Origin: Agrobacterium fabrum
GTDB taxonomy: Bacteria > Pseudomonadota > Alphaproteobacteria > Rhizobiales > Rhizobiaceae
Length of the DNA stretch: 14,745 nucleotides
Direction of reading: 5' to 3'
Assembly (NCBI GenBank): GCA_003241215.1
Contig: QFOL01000070.1
Span: forward strand, 1-14,745
Every line of letters starts with the position of its first letter. Within the stretch, counting starts at the first letter, position 1. The position numbers were made by a program, and so were the translations under genes. The notes beneath the pieces are model-generated. The model saw only the letters and a list, made by a program, of their open reading frames with translations, ran no database searches and had not been told where the DNA came from. Of this stretch, positions 1 to 8,773 are shown in pieces.

Positions 1-59
1 GCGACACGGCCCGCGCGCGCGGACAGCGTTTCATCCTGCGGCGCGACGGTGACGTTCAT
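1..59 (-). CDS. Partial CDS (N-terminus only), downstream of carrier protein gene; product not identified
   Basis: Nineteen codons plus two bases are visible before the window ends; the product begins MNVTVAPQDE. The ATG shares one base with the carrier protein stop (TGATG), and a GAGG ribosome binding site lies inside the end of the carrier gene, so the two are translationally coupled. Too little is present to recognise a family. In rhizobia, aminoacyl carrier protein genes sit beside an acyl-CoA dehydrogenase gene and an amino acid:carrier protein ligase gene, so one of those (the dehydrogenase more likely) is my guess from context alone. Confidence 0.6.
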   Translation of the reverse strand, partial: MNVTVAPQDETLSARAGRV

Positions 60-310
60 CAGGCTGCCTCTTTACCATCCAGAATGAGTTTAACGGTGTC
101 TTCAATAGCCTTGATGCTGGCAAATGACTTGCGGTTCAAGAGATTGTCGGGGAATTCGATATCGAAAGCTTCTTCGATGCCGAGCATCAATTGCACTGAT
201 GCAAAGGAAGAAAGGCCCGCCGCATAAAGATCGGCGTCATCTGCAATCGTATCGACGGGGGTTGGAAGCTGGCCGAATTTTGCCAGTATTTCACGAATAG
301 TCGCGTTCAT
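59..310 (-). CDS. Acyl/aminoacyl carrier protein
   Basis: An 83-aa acidic protein with the carrier protein four-helix pattern. The phosphopantetheine attachment site is in AGLSSFASVQL, where Ser35 takes the place of the serine in the usual DSL motif and is followed by the helix II signature ending LGIEEAFDIEFPD. It would carry an acyl or aminoacyl group as a thioester on a 4'-phosphopantetheine arm in the cytoplasm. The Asp usually before the serine is Ser34, so this is not the housekeeping fatty-acid AcpP. The sequence and setting resemble the aminoacyl carrier proteins of Bradyrhizobium and Agrobacterium, which are charged with glycine or alanine by truncated seryl-tRNA-synthetase-like ligases. 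That ligase is not in the window, so the substrate is inferred. It is coupled to the partial gene downstream. A GGGAG-like site precedes the ATG at 310. Confidence 0.88.
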   Translation of the reverse strand: MNATIREILAKFGQLPTPVDTIADDADLYAAGLSSFASVQLMLGIEEAFDIEFPDNLLNRKSFASIKAIEDTVKLILDGKEAA

Positions 311-353
311 TCCGACGTATCTCCCATGAATTTCACATCAGGATGGTTTGTGC

Positions 354-414
354 TTATCGTTACGTAGCAAACGATAATATTCGCCTAAACCGTTAGGTTA
401 ATTACAACTAACGG
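354..414. promoter_or_regulatory. Two inverted repeats in the carrier-protein promoter region
   Basis: TTATCGTT (354-361) and AACGATAA (370-377) form a perfect 8-bp inverted repeat with an 8-base spacer. CCGTTAG (390-396) and CTAACGG (408-414) form a perfect 7-bp inverted repeat with an 11-base spacer. Both lie 44 to 104 bases upstream of the carrier protein ATG. A minus-strand -10-like TATTAT sits between them, with a weak TTAACC about 16 bases further upstream. Position and symmetry suggest operators for a dimeric regulator; the regulator is unknown. Confidence 0.45.
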
Positions 415-460
415 CAGCATGCGCCATTCCCGCACCTTTGCCAAGCTTAGATCGGCGGCC

Positions 461-489
461 TTGACAAAAGCCTGACGGTGTTTTTTGCT
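461..489 (+). promoter_or_regulatory. Probable sigma-70 promoter of the thi operon
   Basis: A perfect -35 TTGACA (461-466) is followed after 17 bases by a weak -10 TTTGCT (484-489). Transcription would begin near 495-497, exactly at the 5' edge of the TPP riboswitch, which is where a start is expected and is the main support for this call. Confidence 0.55.
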
Positions 490-496
490 GTGGCCA

Positions 497-2521
<2,025 letters not shown>

Positions 2522-2522
2522 C

Positions 2523-3527
2523 ATGCGCGTTCTGGTCAAGGGAACGGGGGTCGCCGGTTTGACGGCGGCCCTCGAACTGGCGCGAAACGGCGTTACGGTG
2601 GAGATTTGCGAGCGCAATGCCGAACCCTTTCGCGGCGCATCCTGGTATGCGGGCGGCATGCTGGCGCCCTGGTGCGAACGTGAAAGCGCTGAAGCGGCGG
2701 TTCTGACGCTTGGCCAGGCGGCGCTCGACTGGTGGGATGAAGCCACACCCGGTCTCGTCGTCCGCAACGGCACGCTGGCTGTCGCGCCAGCACGCGATAA
2801 GGCGGAGCTTTCGCGTTTCGCATCGCGGACCGGCGGTTATCGCTGGGTGGATGAGGGAGAAATCGCCGCTCTGGAGCCCGATCTTGCCGGGCAGTTTCGC
2901 TCCGGGCTTTATTTTCCGGGCGAAGGGCATCTCGATCCGCGTCTTGCACTGAAATCGCTGCATCAGCGGCTTTACGCCATGGGTGTGCGGTTCCATATGG
3001 GCATCACGGTGGATGAGCGACTGTTCGACCGGGTGGTGGATTGCACTGGCGCTGCGGCGGTGGGAGAGATTCCCGGCCTTCGCGGCGTGCGGGGAGAGAT
3101 GCTCTATCTCGCCACGCGGGAGGTTTCCCTGTCTCGTCCCGTCCGGCTGCTGCATCCGCGCATTCCGCTTTACATCGTGCCGCGCGAGCCCGGTCGTTTC
3201 ATGGTGGGCGCGACGATGATCGAAACGGAAGATGCGGGCGCCATTTCCGCCCGCTCGATGATGGAGTTCCTGAATGCCGCCTATGCCGTGCATCCGGCTT
3301 TTGCGGAAGCGGAAATCATCGAGACAGGCACCGGCGTGCGCCCCGCCTATCCCGACAATCTGCCGAAGGTCACGCAGGATGGCGGGACCATTTTCATCAA
3401 CGGCGCGCACCGGCACGGCTTTCTGCTATCGCCGGCGATGGCGCGGCAGGCGGCTGAAATCGTCTGCCAAACTCTCTCTCGAAAGGAACGGGATCATGAA
3501 ACTTCTGGTGAATGGCGACGAGCTTGA
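2523..3527 (+). CDS. thiO: Glycine oxidase ThiO (FAD-dependent)
   Basis: A 334-aa DAO-family flavoenzyme that oxidises glycine to the imine used by ThiG in thiazole formation. The N-terminal beta-alpha-beta fold has the FAD dinucleotide motif GTGVAG at residues 7-12 and an acidic residue after the second strand (VEICER). Near the C-terminus are GTGVRPAYPDN and the FAD-contacting NGAHRHGFLLSPAMA. The ATG at 2523 lies 1 base after the thiC stop; an in-frame ATG at 2511 inside thiC would add four residues (MPNN), and neither has a clear ribosome binding site, so coupling to thiC is likely. Its last 32 bases overlap the start of thiS in another frame, so the tail after LSRKERD is shaped by both genes. 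Confidence 0.93.
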   Translation: MRVLVKGTGVAGLTAALELARNGVTVEICERNAEPFRGASWYAGGMLAPWCERESAEAAVLTLGQAALDWWDEATPGLVVRNGTLAVAPARDKAELSRFASRTGGYRWVDEGEIAALEPDLAGQFRSGLYFPGEGHLDPRLALKSLHQRLYAMGVRFHMGITVDERLFDRVVDCTGAAAVGEIPGLRGVRGEMLYLATREVSLSRPVRLLHPRIPLYIVPREPGRFMVGATMIETEDAGAISARSMMEFLNAAYAVHPAFAEAEIIETGTGVRPAYPDNLPKVTQDGGTIFINGAHRHGFLLSPAMARQAAEIVCQTLSRKERDHETSGEWRRA

Positions 3528-3693
3528 TCTCGCCGCCGAGACGCTGGCCGGCCTGCTCGCCTGCCTCGAATACGAGGGTGAGTGGCTGGCGACGGCGGTA
3601 AACGGTGACCTGGTGCATTCGGAAGAGCGCGCCGATTATAAGCTGAAGGCTTTCGACCGTATCGAAATCCTCTCGCCGATGCAGGGAGGCTGA
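3496..3693 (+). CDS. thiS: Sulfur carrier protein ThiS
   Basis: A 65-aa ubiquitin-fold protein ending in the diagnostic Gly-Gly (SPMQGG). ThiF adenylates that C-terminus, it is converted to a thiocarboxylate, and it hands sulfur to ThiG during thiazole synthesis. The start [10 protein letters not shown] is typical of the family. AAGGAACGGG (3483-3492), just before the ATG at 3496, provides the ribosome binding site. It begins inside thiO (32-base overlap, different frame) and stops 4 bases before thiG, so thiO, thiS and thiG must share one message. No thiF is visible here. Confidence 0.95.
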   Translation: MKLLVNGDELDLAAETLAGLLACLEYEGEWLATAVNGDLVHSEERADYKLKAFDRIEILSPMQGG

Positions 3694-3697
3694 AACC

Positions 3698-4471
3698 ATG
3701 CTGACGCTTTATGGCCGCGAGGTCTCGTCCCGTCTCCTGCTCGGCACGGCGCGCTATCCGTCCCCCGCCGTGCTTGCCGATGCCGTGCGGGCGAGCAACA
3801 CGGATATTCTGACGATTTCGCTGCGCCGGGAAACGGCGGGCGGCAAGAAGGGCGGTCAGTTTTTCGAGCTTATCCGTGAGCTGGATCGCCAGATTCTGCC
3901 CAATACCGCCGGTTGCCACACGGTCAAGGAGGCGGTGCTGACGGCAAAGATGGCCCGCGATGTGTTCCGCACTAACTGGATCAAGCTGGAGGTCATCGGC
4001 CATCACGACACGCTGCAGCCCGATGTCTTCGCACTTGTCGAGGCGGCGAAAATCCTCTGCGACGATGGTTTCGAGGTCTTTCCCTATACGACTGATGATC
4101 TGGTCGTCGCCGAGAGGCTGCTGGAGGCAGGCTGCAAGGTGCTGATGCCCTGGTGCGCGCCAATCGGCAGCGCCATGGGACCGCTCAATCTGACGGCGCT
4201 GAAATCCATGCGGGCGCGTTTCCCGGATGTGCCGCTGATTGTCGATGCCGGTATCGGCCGCCCGTCGCATGCGGTCACGGTGATGGAGCTCGGTTACGAT
4301 GCCGTTCTGCTCAACACGGCGGTGGCGGGTGCGGGAGACCCGGTCGGCATGGCGGAGGCTTTCGCCCGCGCCATAGACGCCGGCCATCAGGCATATCTCT
4401 CCGGGCCGCTGGAGCCGAGGGACATGGCCGTTCCCTCGACGCCGGTGATCGGGACAGCGATTTTTTCCTGA
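3698..4471 (+). CDS. thiG: Thiazole synthase ThiG
   Basis: A 257-aa TIM-barrel enzyme that joins deoxyxylulose 5-phosphate, glycine imine from ThiO, and sulfur from ThiS thiocarboxylate into the thiazole phosphate. The Schiff-base lysine is in NWIKLEVIG at Lys96, matching the Bacillus numbering. Other landmarks are [19 protein letters not shown], the phosphate-binding region [14 protein letters not shown], and [12 protein letters not shown]. The ATG at 3698 is preceded by GGGAGG, which overlaps the end of thiS. Rhizobium etli has thiE after thiG; here there is none, and the next gene starts 88 bases on. A weak hairpin, CCTGAT (4467-4472) with ATCAGG (4490-4495), follows but has no proper T-run. 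Confidence 0.97.
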   Translation: MLTLYGREVSSRLLLGTARYPSPAVLADAVRASNTDILTISLRRETAGGKKGGQFFELIRELDRQILPNTAGCHTVKEAVLTAKMARDVFRTNWIKLEVIGHHDTLQPDVFALVEAAKILCDDGFEVFPYTTDDLVVAERLLEAGCKVLMPWCAPIGSAMGPLNLTALKSMRARFPDVPLIVDAGIGRPSHAVTVMELGYDAVLLNTAVAGAGDPVGMAEAFARAIDAGHQAYLSGPLEPRDMAVPSTPVIGTAIFS

Positions 4472-4511
4472 TCGCGGCTTGTCGTCGACATCAGGCGGGT
4501 CACGTTTTGCG

Positions 4512-4540
4512 TTGACAGTGCGTGATGGTGGCGGGATACC
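4512..4540 (+). promoter_or_regulatory. Possible promoter for the P1 hydrolase-modE pair
   Basis: A perfect TTGACA (4512-4517) is followed after 17 bases by a poor -10, GATACC (4535-4540). A start near 4547 would leave only about 13 bases before the ATG at 4560, keeping the AGGGA ribosome binding site (4549-4553). That short leader and the poor -10 make this tentative; read-through from the thi operon is the alternative. Confidence 0.35.
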
Positions 4541-4559
4541 GGGAGAAAAGGGAAACGGC

Positions 4560-5564
4560 ATGGCGGCACTCACCAACCTTCTGACGGATATTTCAGGCGT
4601 TTCCGTCGGCAATGTCACCGATCTCGCCCTCGGCTCCGGTGTTACGGCGATTGTTTTTGAAAAACCCGCCATTGCCTCCGGTTCTGTTTTGGGTGGTGCG
4701 CCGGGCGGGCGCGATACCGGCCTGCTCGACCCGGCGATGACGGTGGAAACGGTGGATGCCTTCGTGCTGTCAGGCGGTTCTGCCTTCGGGCTGGATGCGG
4801 CGGGCGGCGTTCAGGCCGGGCTGCGTGAAATCGGACGCGGCCTGCAGGTGGGTTCCACCCGCGTTCCCATCGTGCCGCAGGCGATCCTGATGGACCTGCT
4901 GAATGGCGGCGACAAGGATTGGGGGCTGCATTCACCCTATCGCGAGATGGGATATGCAGCCTTCAAGGCGGCGCGTGCGACGCCCTTCGAGCTTGGAACG
5001 GCCGGGGCTGGAACGGGTGCGACGACCGCCACCTTCAAGGGCGGGCTCGGTTCGGCAAGCGCCGTCAGTTCCGGAGGTTACAAGGTGGCGGCCATCGTCG
5101 CCGTCAATGCGCTCGGCTCGGCAACCGTTGGAACGAGCCGCCATCTCTGGTCCGCGCCGTTTGAAGTGCAGGGTGAATACGGCGATTGCGGTTTTCCCGA
5201 TCGTTTCGAGCCGGATCATACCGCGCTGCGCCTTAAGGGCGTCAATCTCACGGCAACGACCATCGGTGCGGTGGTGACGGATGCGGCGCTCACCAAGGCG
5301 CAGGCGCATCGCCTTTCCATCATGGCGCATGACGGGCTGGCGCGCGCCGTCCTGCCCGCCCATCTGCCGAGCGACGGCGACATCATGTTTGCGGCCGCGA
5401 CCGGTGAAAAGCCGCTTGAGGGCGGCGTTCATTTCACTGAGCTTTGCCATCTGGCCACCATCGTCATGGCGCGCGCGGTGGCGCGTGGCGTCTATGAGGC
5501 GACGGCCTTGCCGGTGGATGGAGCGCAGAAGGCCTATCGCGATCTTCATGGACGGAGCTTTTGA
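4560..5564 (+). CDS. P1 family peptidase/amidohydrolase (DmpA/NylC-like, peptidase S58)
   Basis: A 334-aa member of the self-processing N-terminal nucleophile family that includes DmpA aminopeptidase, beta-peptidyl aminopeptidases and nylon oligomer hydrolase NylC. Family features are the N-terminal TDISGVSVGNVTD, the GGAPGGRDTGLLDP and VLSGGSAFGLDAAGGV blocks, the TAGAGTGATTATFKGG stretch, and the C-terminal TDAALTKAQAHRLSIMAHDG. Autocleavage would free Thr233 of ATTIGAVV as nucleophile, giving alpha and beta chains. By analogy with NylC the residue before the nucleophile should be Asn; here it is Ala232. The physiological substrate cannot be read from sequence. The start at 4560 fits the AGGGA site and the homologous N-terminus; an upstream ATG at 4479 gives an unrelated extension. 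It lies 3 bases upstream of the ModE-like gene, so the two are co-transcribed. Confidence 0.88.
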   Translation: MAALTNLLTDISGVSVGNVTDLALGSGVTAIVFEKPAIASGSVLGGAPGGRDTGLLDPAMTVETVDAFVLSGGSAFGLDAAGGVQAGLREIGRGLQVGSTRVPIVPQAILMDLLNGGDKDWGLHSPYREMGYAAFKAARATPFELGTAGAGTGATTATFKGGLGSASAVSSGGYKVAAIVAVNALGSATVGTSRHLWSAPFEVQGEYGDCGFPDRFEPDHTALRLKGVNLTATTIGAVVTDAALTKAQAHRLSIMAHDGLARAVLPAHLPSDGDIMFAAATGEKPLEGGVHFTELCHLATIVMARAVARGVYEATALPVDGAQKAYRDLHGRSF

Positions 5565-5567
5565 ACG

Positions 5568-5963
5568 ATGAGTGAGGTCATCCCAACACTGAAACCCGTT
5601 CTTCGTATCGACTTTCCGCGCGGAGAACGTCTCGGCCATGGCAAGATCGAATTGATGGAACTGATTGTCGAGACTGGCTCCATTTCCGCCGCCGGGCGGG
5701 CGATGGACATGTCCTATCGCCGCGCATGGCTGCTGGTGGATGCGCTGAACCATATGTTCAGGCAACCGGTGATCGAATCGCAGCGTGGCGGCAAACAGGG
5801 CGGCGGTGCGGCGTTGACCGCTTTCGGCACTGAGGTGCTGGAGCGTTATCGCGGCATGGAAAAGCGGATGAACGAGACATTGCGTCAGGATATCGACTGG
5901 CTGGAAGCCAACCGCAATCCCGATGCGGCTTTCAATAGGGATCGAGAGCCGCCGACTTTATGA
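5568..5963 (+). CDS. modE: ModE-like one-domain molybdate-responsive regulator
   Basis: A 131-aa protein matching only the N-terminal winged-helix DNA-binding half of ModE. The core is residues 20-80, with [20 protein letters not shown] leading into the recognition helix region [14 protein letters not shown], then a glycine-rich wing ([11 protein letters not shown]) and a dimer helix. The C-terminal molybdate-binding TOBE/Mop domains (about 130 residues in E. coli ModE) are absent, and the protein ends in a short charged tail. It is expected to repress modABC, whose promoter carries two inverted repeats of Mo-box type. The gene starts 3 bases after the P1 hydrolase and its last 32 bases overlap the 3' end of modC on the opposite strand. 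How molybdate would be sensed is not visible in this protein. Confidence 0.87.
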   Translation: MSEVIPTLKPVLRIDFPRGERLGHGKIELMELIVETGSISAAGRAMDMSYRRAWLLVDALNHMFRQPVIESQRGGKQGGGAALTAFGTEVLERYRGMEKRMNETLRQDIDWLEANRNPDAAFNRDREPPTL

Positions 5964-7008
5964 TTGCATGCACCGGTTTTCCGGGTTCCAGCTGCAGCCT
6001 CTCGCGTGACAGGTCGGTGATGCGCGACTGGATGATATCGCCGCCGCAATCCACCTGAACGGTGACCATACCGTCTTCGCTGGCGGCGACATCGCAGACA
6101 TGGCCTTCGAGAATATTGAGCGCGCTCAGGCCTTCGGGCCTCACGGTTGCGAGCATGACGTCGCGTGCAGGTATCAGCACTCGCGCCGGAACGCCGAGTG
6201 CACCCTTCCGTGCCGGAACCTGCAGCAGGGCCGTACTCAGTCTCACGGCGGCGAGGCCGTGCCGTTCATCGAAGTTTTCGATGCGCCCGGAAAGAATGCT
6301 GCCCGCTTCGCGCCGCTCCAGATGTGTGCTGAAATCCGGTCGCGCCAGCACCTGGGCCGCTTTTCCCGCAACTTCCACCTTGCCGTCGGTCATCACCACG
6401 ATACGGTCTGCAAGGCGGGCGACTTCCTGAATGGAGTGGCTGACATAAACGATCGGGATTTTCGTCTCGTCGCGCAGACGCTCGAGATAAGGAATGATCT
6501 CGGCCTTTCTCTGCTCGTCCAGAGAGGCGAGCGGCTCGTCCATCAGCAGCAGGCGAGGGGAAGAGAGCAGTGCGCGGCCGATGGCGACACGCTGCTTTTC
6601 GCCGCCGGAGAGCCTGTTCGGACGGCGCTGGAGAAGGTGGCCGATACCGAGCATGTCGATGATGTGGTCTTCATGCGCGCCCTTTCTTTTGTCCGAGGCG
6701 AACCATTTGCCGTAATGCAGGTTCTGCGCCACGCTTAGATGCGGAAACAGCCGCGCCTCCTGAAAGACATAACCGAAACGGCGTTTATGGGCCGGCAGGA
6801 ACAGCCGCTTTTCGCTGTCTGCCAAGACTTCGCCATCGAGAATGATTTGTCCGCTATCCGGGCGCAGCAGGCCGGCAATGATGCGGATCATCGATGTCTT
6901 GCCGGAGCCGGAGCGTCCGAACAGGGCGGTAACGCCGCCTTCGGAGGTAAATGATGCGTCGAGTTCGAAGGCGCCGAGACGATGTTGGGTGGAAACCGAA
7001 AGCGTCAT
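5932..7008 (-). CDS. modC: Molybdate ABC transporter ATP-binding protein ModC
   Basis: A 358-aa ABC ATPase that powers molybdate import through ModB. Walker A is GRSGSGKT (residues 31-38), the Q-loop is at [12 protein letters not shown] (Gln83), the signature is LSGGEKQ (133-139), Walker B is LLLMDE (153-158), and the switch histidine is His191. A C-terminal TOBE/Mop domain follows, from about residue 285, containing [18 protein letters not shown] and ending in the AIIKSAALD strand; this is the molybdate-binding module of ModC proteins. The ATG at 7008 overlaps the modB stop as ATGA, so the two are coupled. The 3' end runs 32 bases into modE from the other side, leaving no room for a separate terminator. 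Confidence 0.96.
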   Translation of the reverse strand: MTLSVSTQHRLGAFELDASFTSEGGVTALFGRSGSGKTSMIRIIAGLLRPDSGQIILDGEVLADSEKRLFLPAHKRRFGYVFQEARLFPHLSVAQNLHYGKWFASDKRKGAHEDHIIDMLGIGHLLQRRPNRLSGGEKQRVAIGRALLSSPRLLLMDEPLASLDEQRKAEIIPYLERLRDETKIPIVYVSHSIQEVARLADRIVVMTDGKVEVAGKAAQVLARPDFSTHLERREAGSILSGRIENFDERHGLAAVRLSTALLQVPARKGALGVPARVLIPARDVMLATVRPEGLSALNILEGHVCDVAASEDGMVTVQVDCGGDIIQSRITDLSRERLQLEPGKPVHAIIKSAALDPY

Positions 7009-7706
7009 TCCATGCTCACCCGTTTGCCGATGATGCGTGCCAGAAACTCGGAGACGAGCAAGGCGAGCATGGAAATCACGACGGAAACGATGGTCAGGCG
7101 CAAAGCGCCGGCATCGCCGCCCGGAACCTGCGTGAAGGTGTAGATGGCGGCAGACAGCGTCTGGGTCTCGCCCGGAATATTGGACACGAAGGTGATGGTG
7201 GCGCCGAATTCGCCCATGGCCTTGGCGAAAGCGAGGATCATGCCGGCAATGATGCCCGGCAGCGTCAGGGGCAGGGTGACGGTGAGGAACACCCAGAACG
7301 GGCTCGCCCCCAAGGTGCCTGCCGCCTCTTCCAGCTCGCGGTCCACCGCTTCGATGGAAAGGCGGATGGAGCGCACCATCAGCGGGAAAGCCATGACGGC
7401 GCAGGCGAGTGCCGCCCCCGTCCAGCGGAAGGAAAAGACGATGCCGAAATAAGTATCGAGAAACTGCCCGATCGCGCCGCGGCGACCGAAGAGGACCAGC
7501 AGCAGAAAACCGGTGACGACGGGGGGCAGAATGAGCGGCAGATGGACGATGCCGTTGAGGAGCGATTTACCCCAGAAACGGCCGCGCGCCAGCGCCATGG
7601 CAACGGCAATGCCGAAGGGCAGGCTGGCGAGCATGGCGATGGAGGACACCCACAGGCTGAGCCTGATCGCCGTCCATTCTTCAGGGCTGAGTGTCCACCA
7701 ATGCAA
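7005..7706 (-). CDS. modB: Molybdate ABC transporter permease ModB
   Basis: An inner-membrane permease of about 233 aa with roughly five membrane segments and the ABC coupling motif [39 protein letters not shown] and [19 protein letters not shown] are hallmarks of ModB. There is no ATG start. In-frame TTG codons occur at 7721 and 7706, and an in-frame TGA at 7727 bars anything longer. I chose 7706 because AGGA lies 7 bases upstream of it; starting at 7721 would add five residues (MQDTA) without a ribosome binding site. It overlaps modC by 4 bases. A strong hairpin separates it from modA. Confidence 0.95.
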   Translation of the reverse strand: MHWWTLSPEEWTAIRLSLWVSSIAMLASLPFGIAVAMALARGRFWGKSLLNGIVHLPLILPPVVTGFLLLVLFGRRGAIGQFLDTYFGIVFSFRWTGAALACAVMAFPLMVRSIRLSIEAVDRELEEAAGTLGASPFWVFLTVTLPLTLPGIIAGMILAFAKAMGEFGATITFVSNIPGETQTLSAAIYTFTQVPGGDAGALRLTIVSVVISMLALLVSEFLARIIGKRVSME

Positions 7707-7735
7707 TGCCGTATCCTGCAATCGTCATATGTCAT

Positions 7736-7755
7736 GGCCCGCCGGAAAGCGGGCC
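7736..7755 (-). promoter_or_regulatory. Intercistronic hairpin between modA and modB
   Basis: GGCCCGC (7736-7742) and GCGGGCC (7749-7755) form a perfect 7-bp GC-rich stem with a 6-base loop in the gap between modA and modB. On the mRNA strand no T-run follows. It is more likely to protect the modA message or damp downstream expression than to be a full terminator. This fits the usual need for more binding protein than permease. Confidence 0.55.
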
Positions 7756-7765
7756 TGAAAGAAGC

Positions 7766-8557
7766 TTACTTCAAAACGGTAAAGCCTTGCTTTTCGAAGA
7801 AGGGCGTTGCCTTTTCGGACTTCAGGAAATCCAGATAGGCTTTTGCCGCCGGCGATTTTGCTTCGGACAGAATGGCGACCGGATAGATGATCGCCGGATG
7901 GCTGTCTTCCGGGAAGGTGCCGACGATCTTCACGCCCGGATCGGCGGCGGCATCTGTCTGGTAGACGATGCCATAGGGTGCTTCGCCGCGCGAGACGAGG
8001 AGCAGTGCTGCACGCACGCTTTCCGCGCCGGCGACCTTCTTTTCCACCGAGGACCAGACGCCGAGCTTTTCCAGCGCTGCCTTGCCATATTTGCCCGCCG
8101 GAACGGAATCGACCGCGCCCATGGCAAGGCGGCCATCGCCCACGAGAGCGGCAAGATCGAAGCCCTGCTTGATCTCGACGGGCTTTGCCTTGTCTGCGGG
8201 GGCGACGAGAACGATGCGGTTGCCGAGAAGATTGGAGCGGCTGTCGGCGTTGATCAGCTTCTTTTCGGCGACATAGTCCATCCATGCGAGGTCGGCGGAA
8301 ATGAAGATATCCGCCGGTGCGCCCTGCTCGATCTGCTTGGCGAGCGCGGAGCTTGCGGCATAAGAAACGCTCGCTTCGTTACCGCTTTCCTTCGCCCATT
8401 CGGCATTGATCGCGTCGAGGGCGTTTTTCATGCTTGCGGCGGCAAACACCGTGACTTTTTCGGCGGCATGGGCCGGAACGGCCACAAGGGAGGCTGCGAC
8501 CCAGAAGGATGTGGCGGCGGCGATGGTTTTGAAGAAGCTGCGACGCAAAAGTCTCAT
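7766..8557 (-). CDS. modA: Periplasmic molybdate-binding protein ModA
   Basis: A 263-aa substrate-binding protein that captures molybdate (and probably tungstate) and delivers it to ModBC. The signal peptide is residues 1-31 or 1-32 (cleavage after AHA or AHAA), followed by the mature start EKVTVFAAASMKNALDAI, which is typical of ModA. Other landmarks are YAASSALAKQIEQGAPADIFISAD, MGAVDSVPAGKYG and APYGIVYQTDA. The N-region reads LRRSFFK before a hydrophobic stretch, so it may use the Tat pathway instead of Sec. The ATG at 8557 has GGGGGT about 10 bases upstream. It is first in modABC, with two Mo-box-like operators just upstream. Confidence 0.95.
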   Translation of the reverse strand: MRLLRRSFFKTIAAATSFWVAASLVAVPAHAAEKVTVFAAASMKNALDAINAEWAKESGNEASVSYAASSALAKQIEQGAPADIFISADLAWMDYVAEKKLINADSRSNLLGNRIVLVAPADKAKPVEIKQGFDLAALVGDGRLAMGAVDSVPAGKYGKAALEKLGVWSSVEKKVAGAESVRAALLLVSRGEAPYGIVYQTDAAADPGVKIVGTFPEDSHPAIIYPVAILSEAKSPAAKAYLDFLKSEKATPFFEKQGFTVLK

Positions 8558-8574
8558 GGTGTGTTACCCCCTGT

Positions 8575-8600
8575 TCGAGATATTTTGATGGATATATCGA
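8575..8600. promoter_or_regulatory. Mo-box-like operator 1 upstream of modA
   Basis: TCGAGATAT (8575-8583), an 8-base spacer and ATATATCGA (8592-8600) form an inverted repeat with 8 of 9 positions matching. The TATAT and CGA elements resemble known ModE binding sites. It lies between the likely transcription start and the modA start codon, a repressor position. Confidence 0.6.
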
Positions 8601-8616
8601 TAGGCCTATAGGGCAA

Positions 8617-8642
8617 TCATTATATTTTCAAGGATATATCGA
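8617..8642. promoter_or_regulatory. Mo-box-like operator 2 and overlapping modA promoter
   Basis: TCATTATAT (8617-8625), an 8-base spacer and ATATATCGA (8634-8642) repeat the architecture of operator 1 exactly, with the right half identical. The two sites are 42 bp apart, four helical turns. A perfect minus-strand -10, TATAAT (8619-8624), lies inside the left half, so bound ModE would block RNA polymerase. The -35 upstream is not convincing; an alternative -35 TTGAAA on the minus strand lies just upstream of that -10. Confidence 0.55.
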
Positions 8643-8691
8643 TGGGATGAGGGAAAGAGGCTGCTACGGGTGTCTGGGTCAGAGGGTGGCT

Positions 8692-8735
8692 AAGCCCGAA
8701 AAGCTCTCCTCGTCGCGCTCGGGCTTGTTTCGAGC
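8692..8735. repeat. Palindromic element resembling a rhizobial intergenic mosaic repeat
   Basis: AAGCCCGA (8692-8699) and TCGGGCTT (8719-8726) form a perfect 8-bp inverted repeat. A competing stem, GCTCG (8717-8721) with CGAGC (8731-8735), overlaps it. The string TCGTCGCGCTCGGGCTTG followed by TTTCGAGCATCTGC looks like a degenerate copy of a palindromic repeat that I recall being common between genes in Rhizobium, Sinorhizobium and Agrobacterium (RIME type). It sits between the oxidase gene and modA and could also end the oxidase transcript. The family assignment is from memory. Confidence 0.45.
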
Positions 8736-8773
8736 ATCTGCAAAGTATGCACGGAACGCGGCTATGTGCCCGA

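Noticed and set aside
3494..4672. 392-codon open frame on the minus strand
   Set aside because: It lies opposite thiG, which has full catalytic landmarks; the antisense product is arginine-rich and shapeless.
6951..7838. 295-codon open frame on the plus strand
   Set aside because: It is a shadow of modB; the product is a low-complexity charged sequence without domains.
8558..8643. Molybdenum cofactor riboswitch upstream of modA
   Set aside because: The conserved Moco aptamer stems are not visible, and the region is explained by Mo-box-like DNA repeats.
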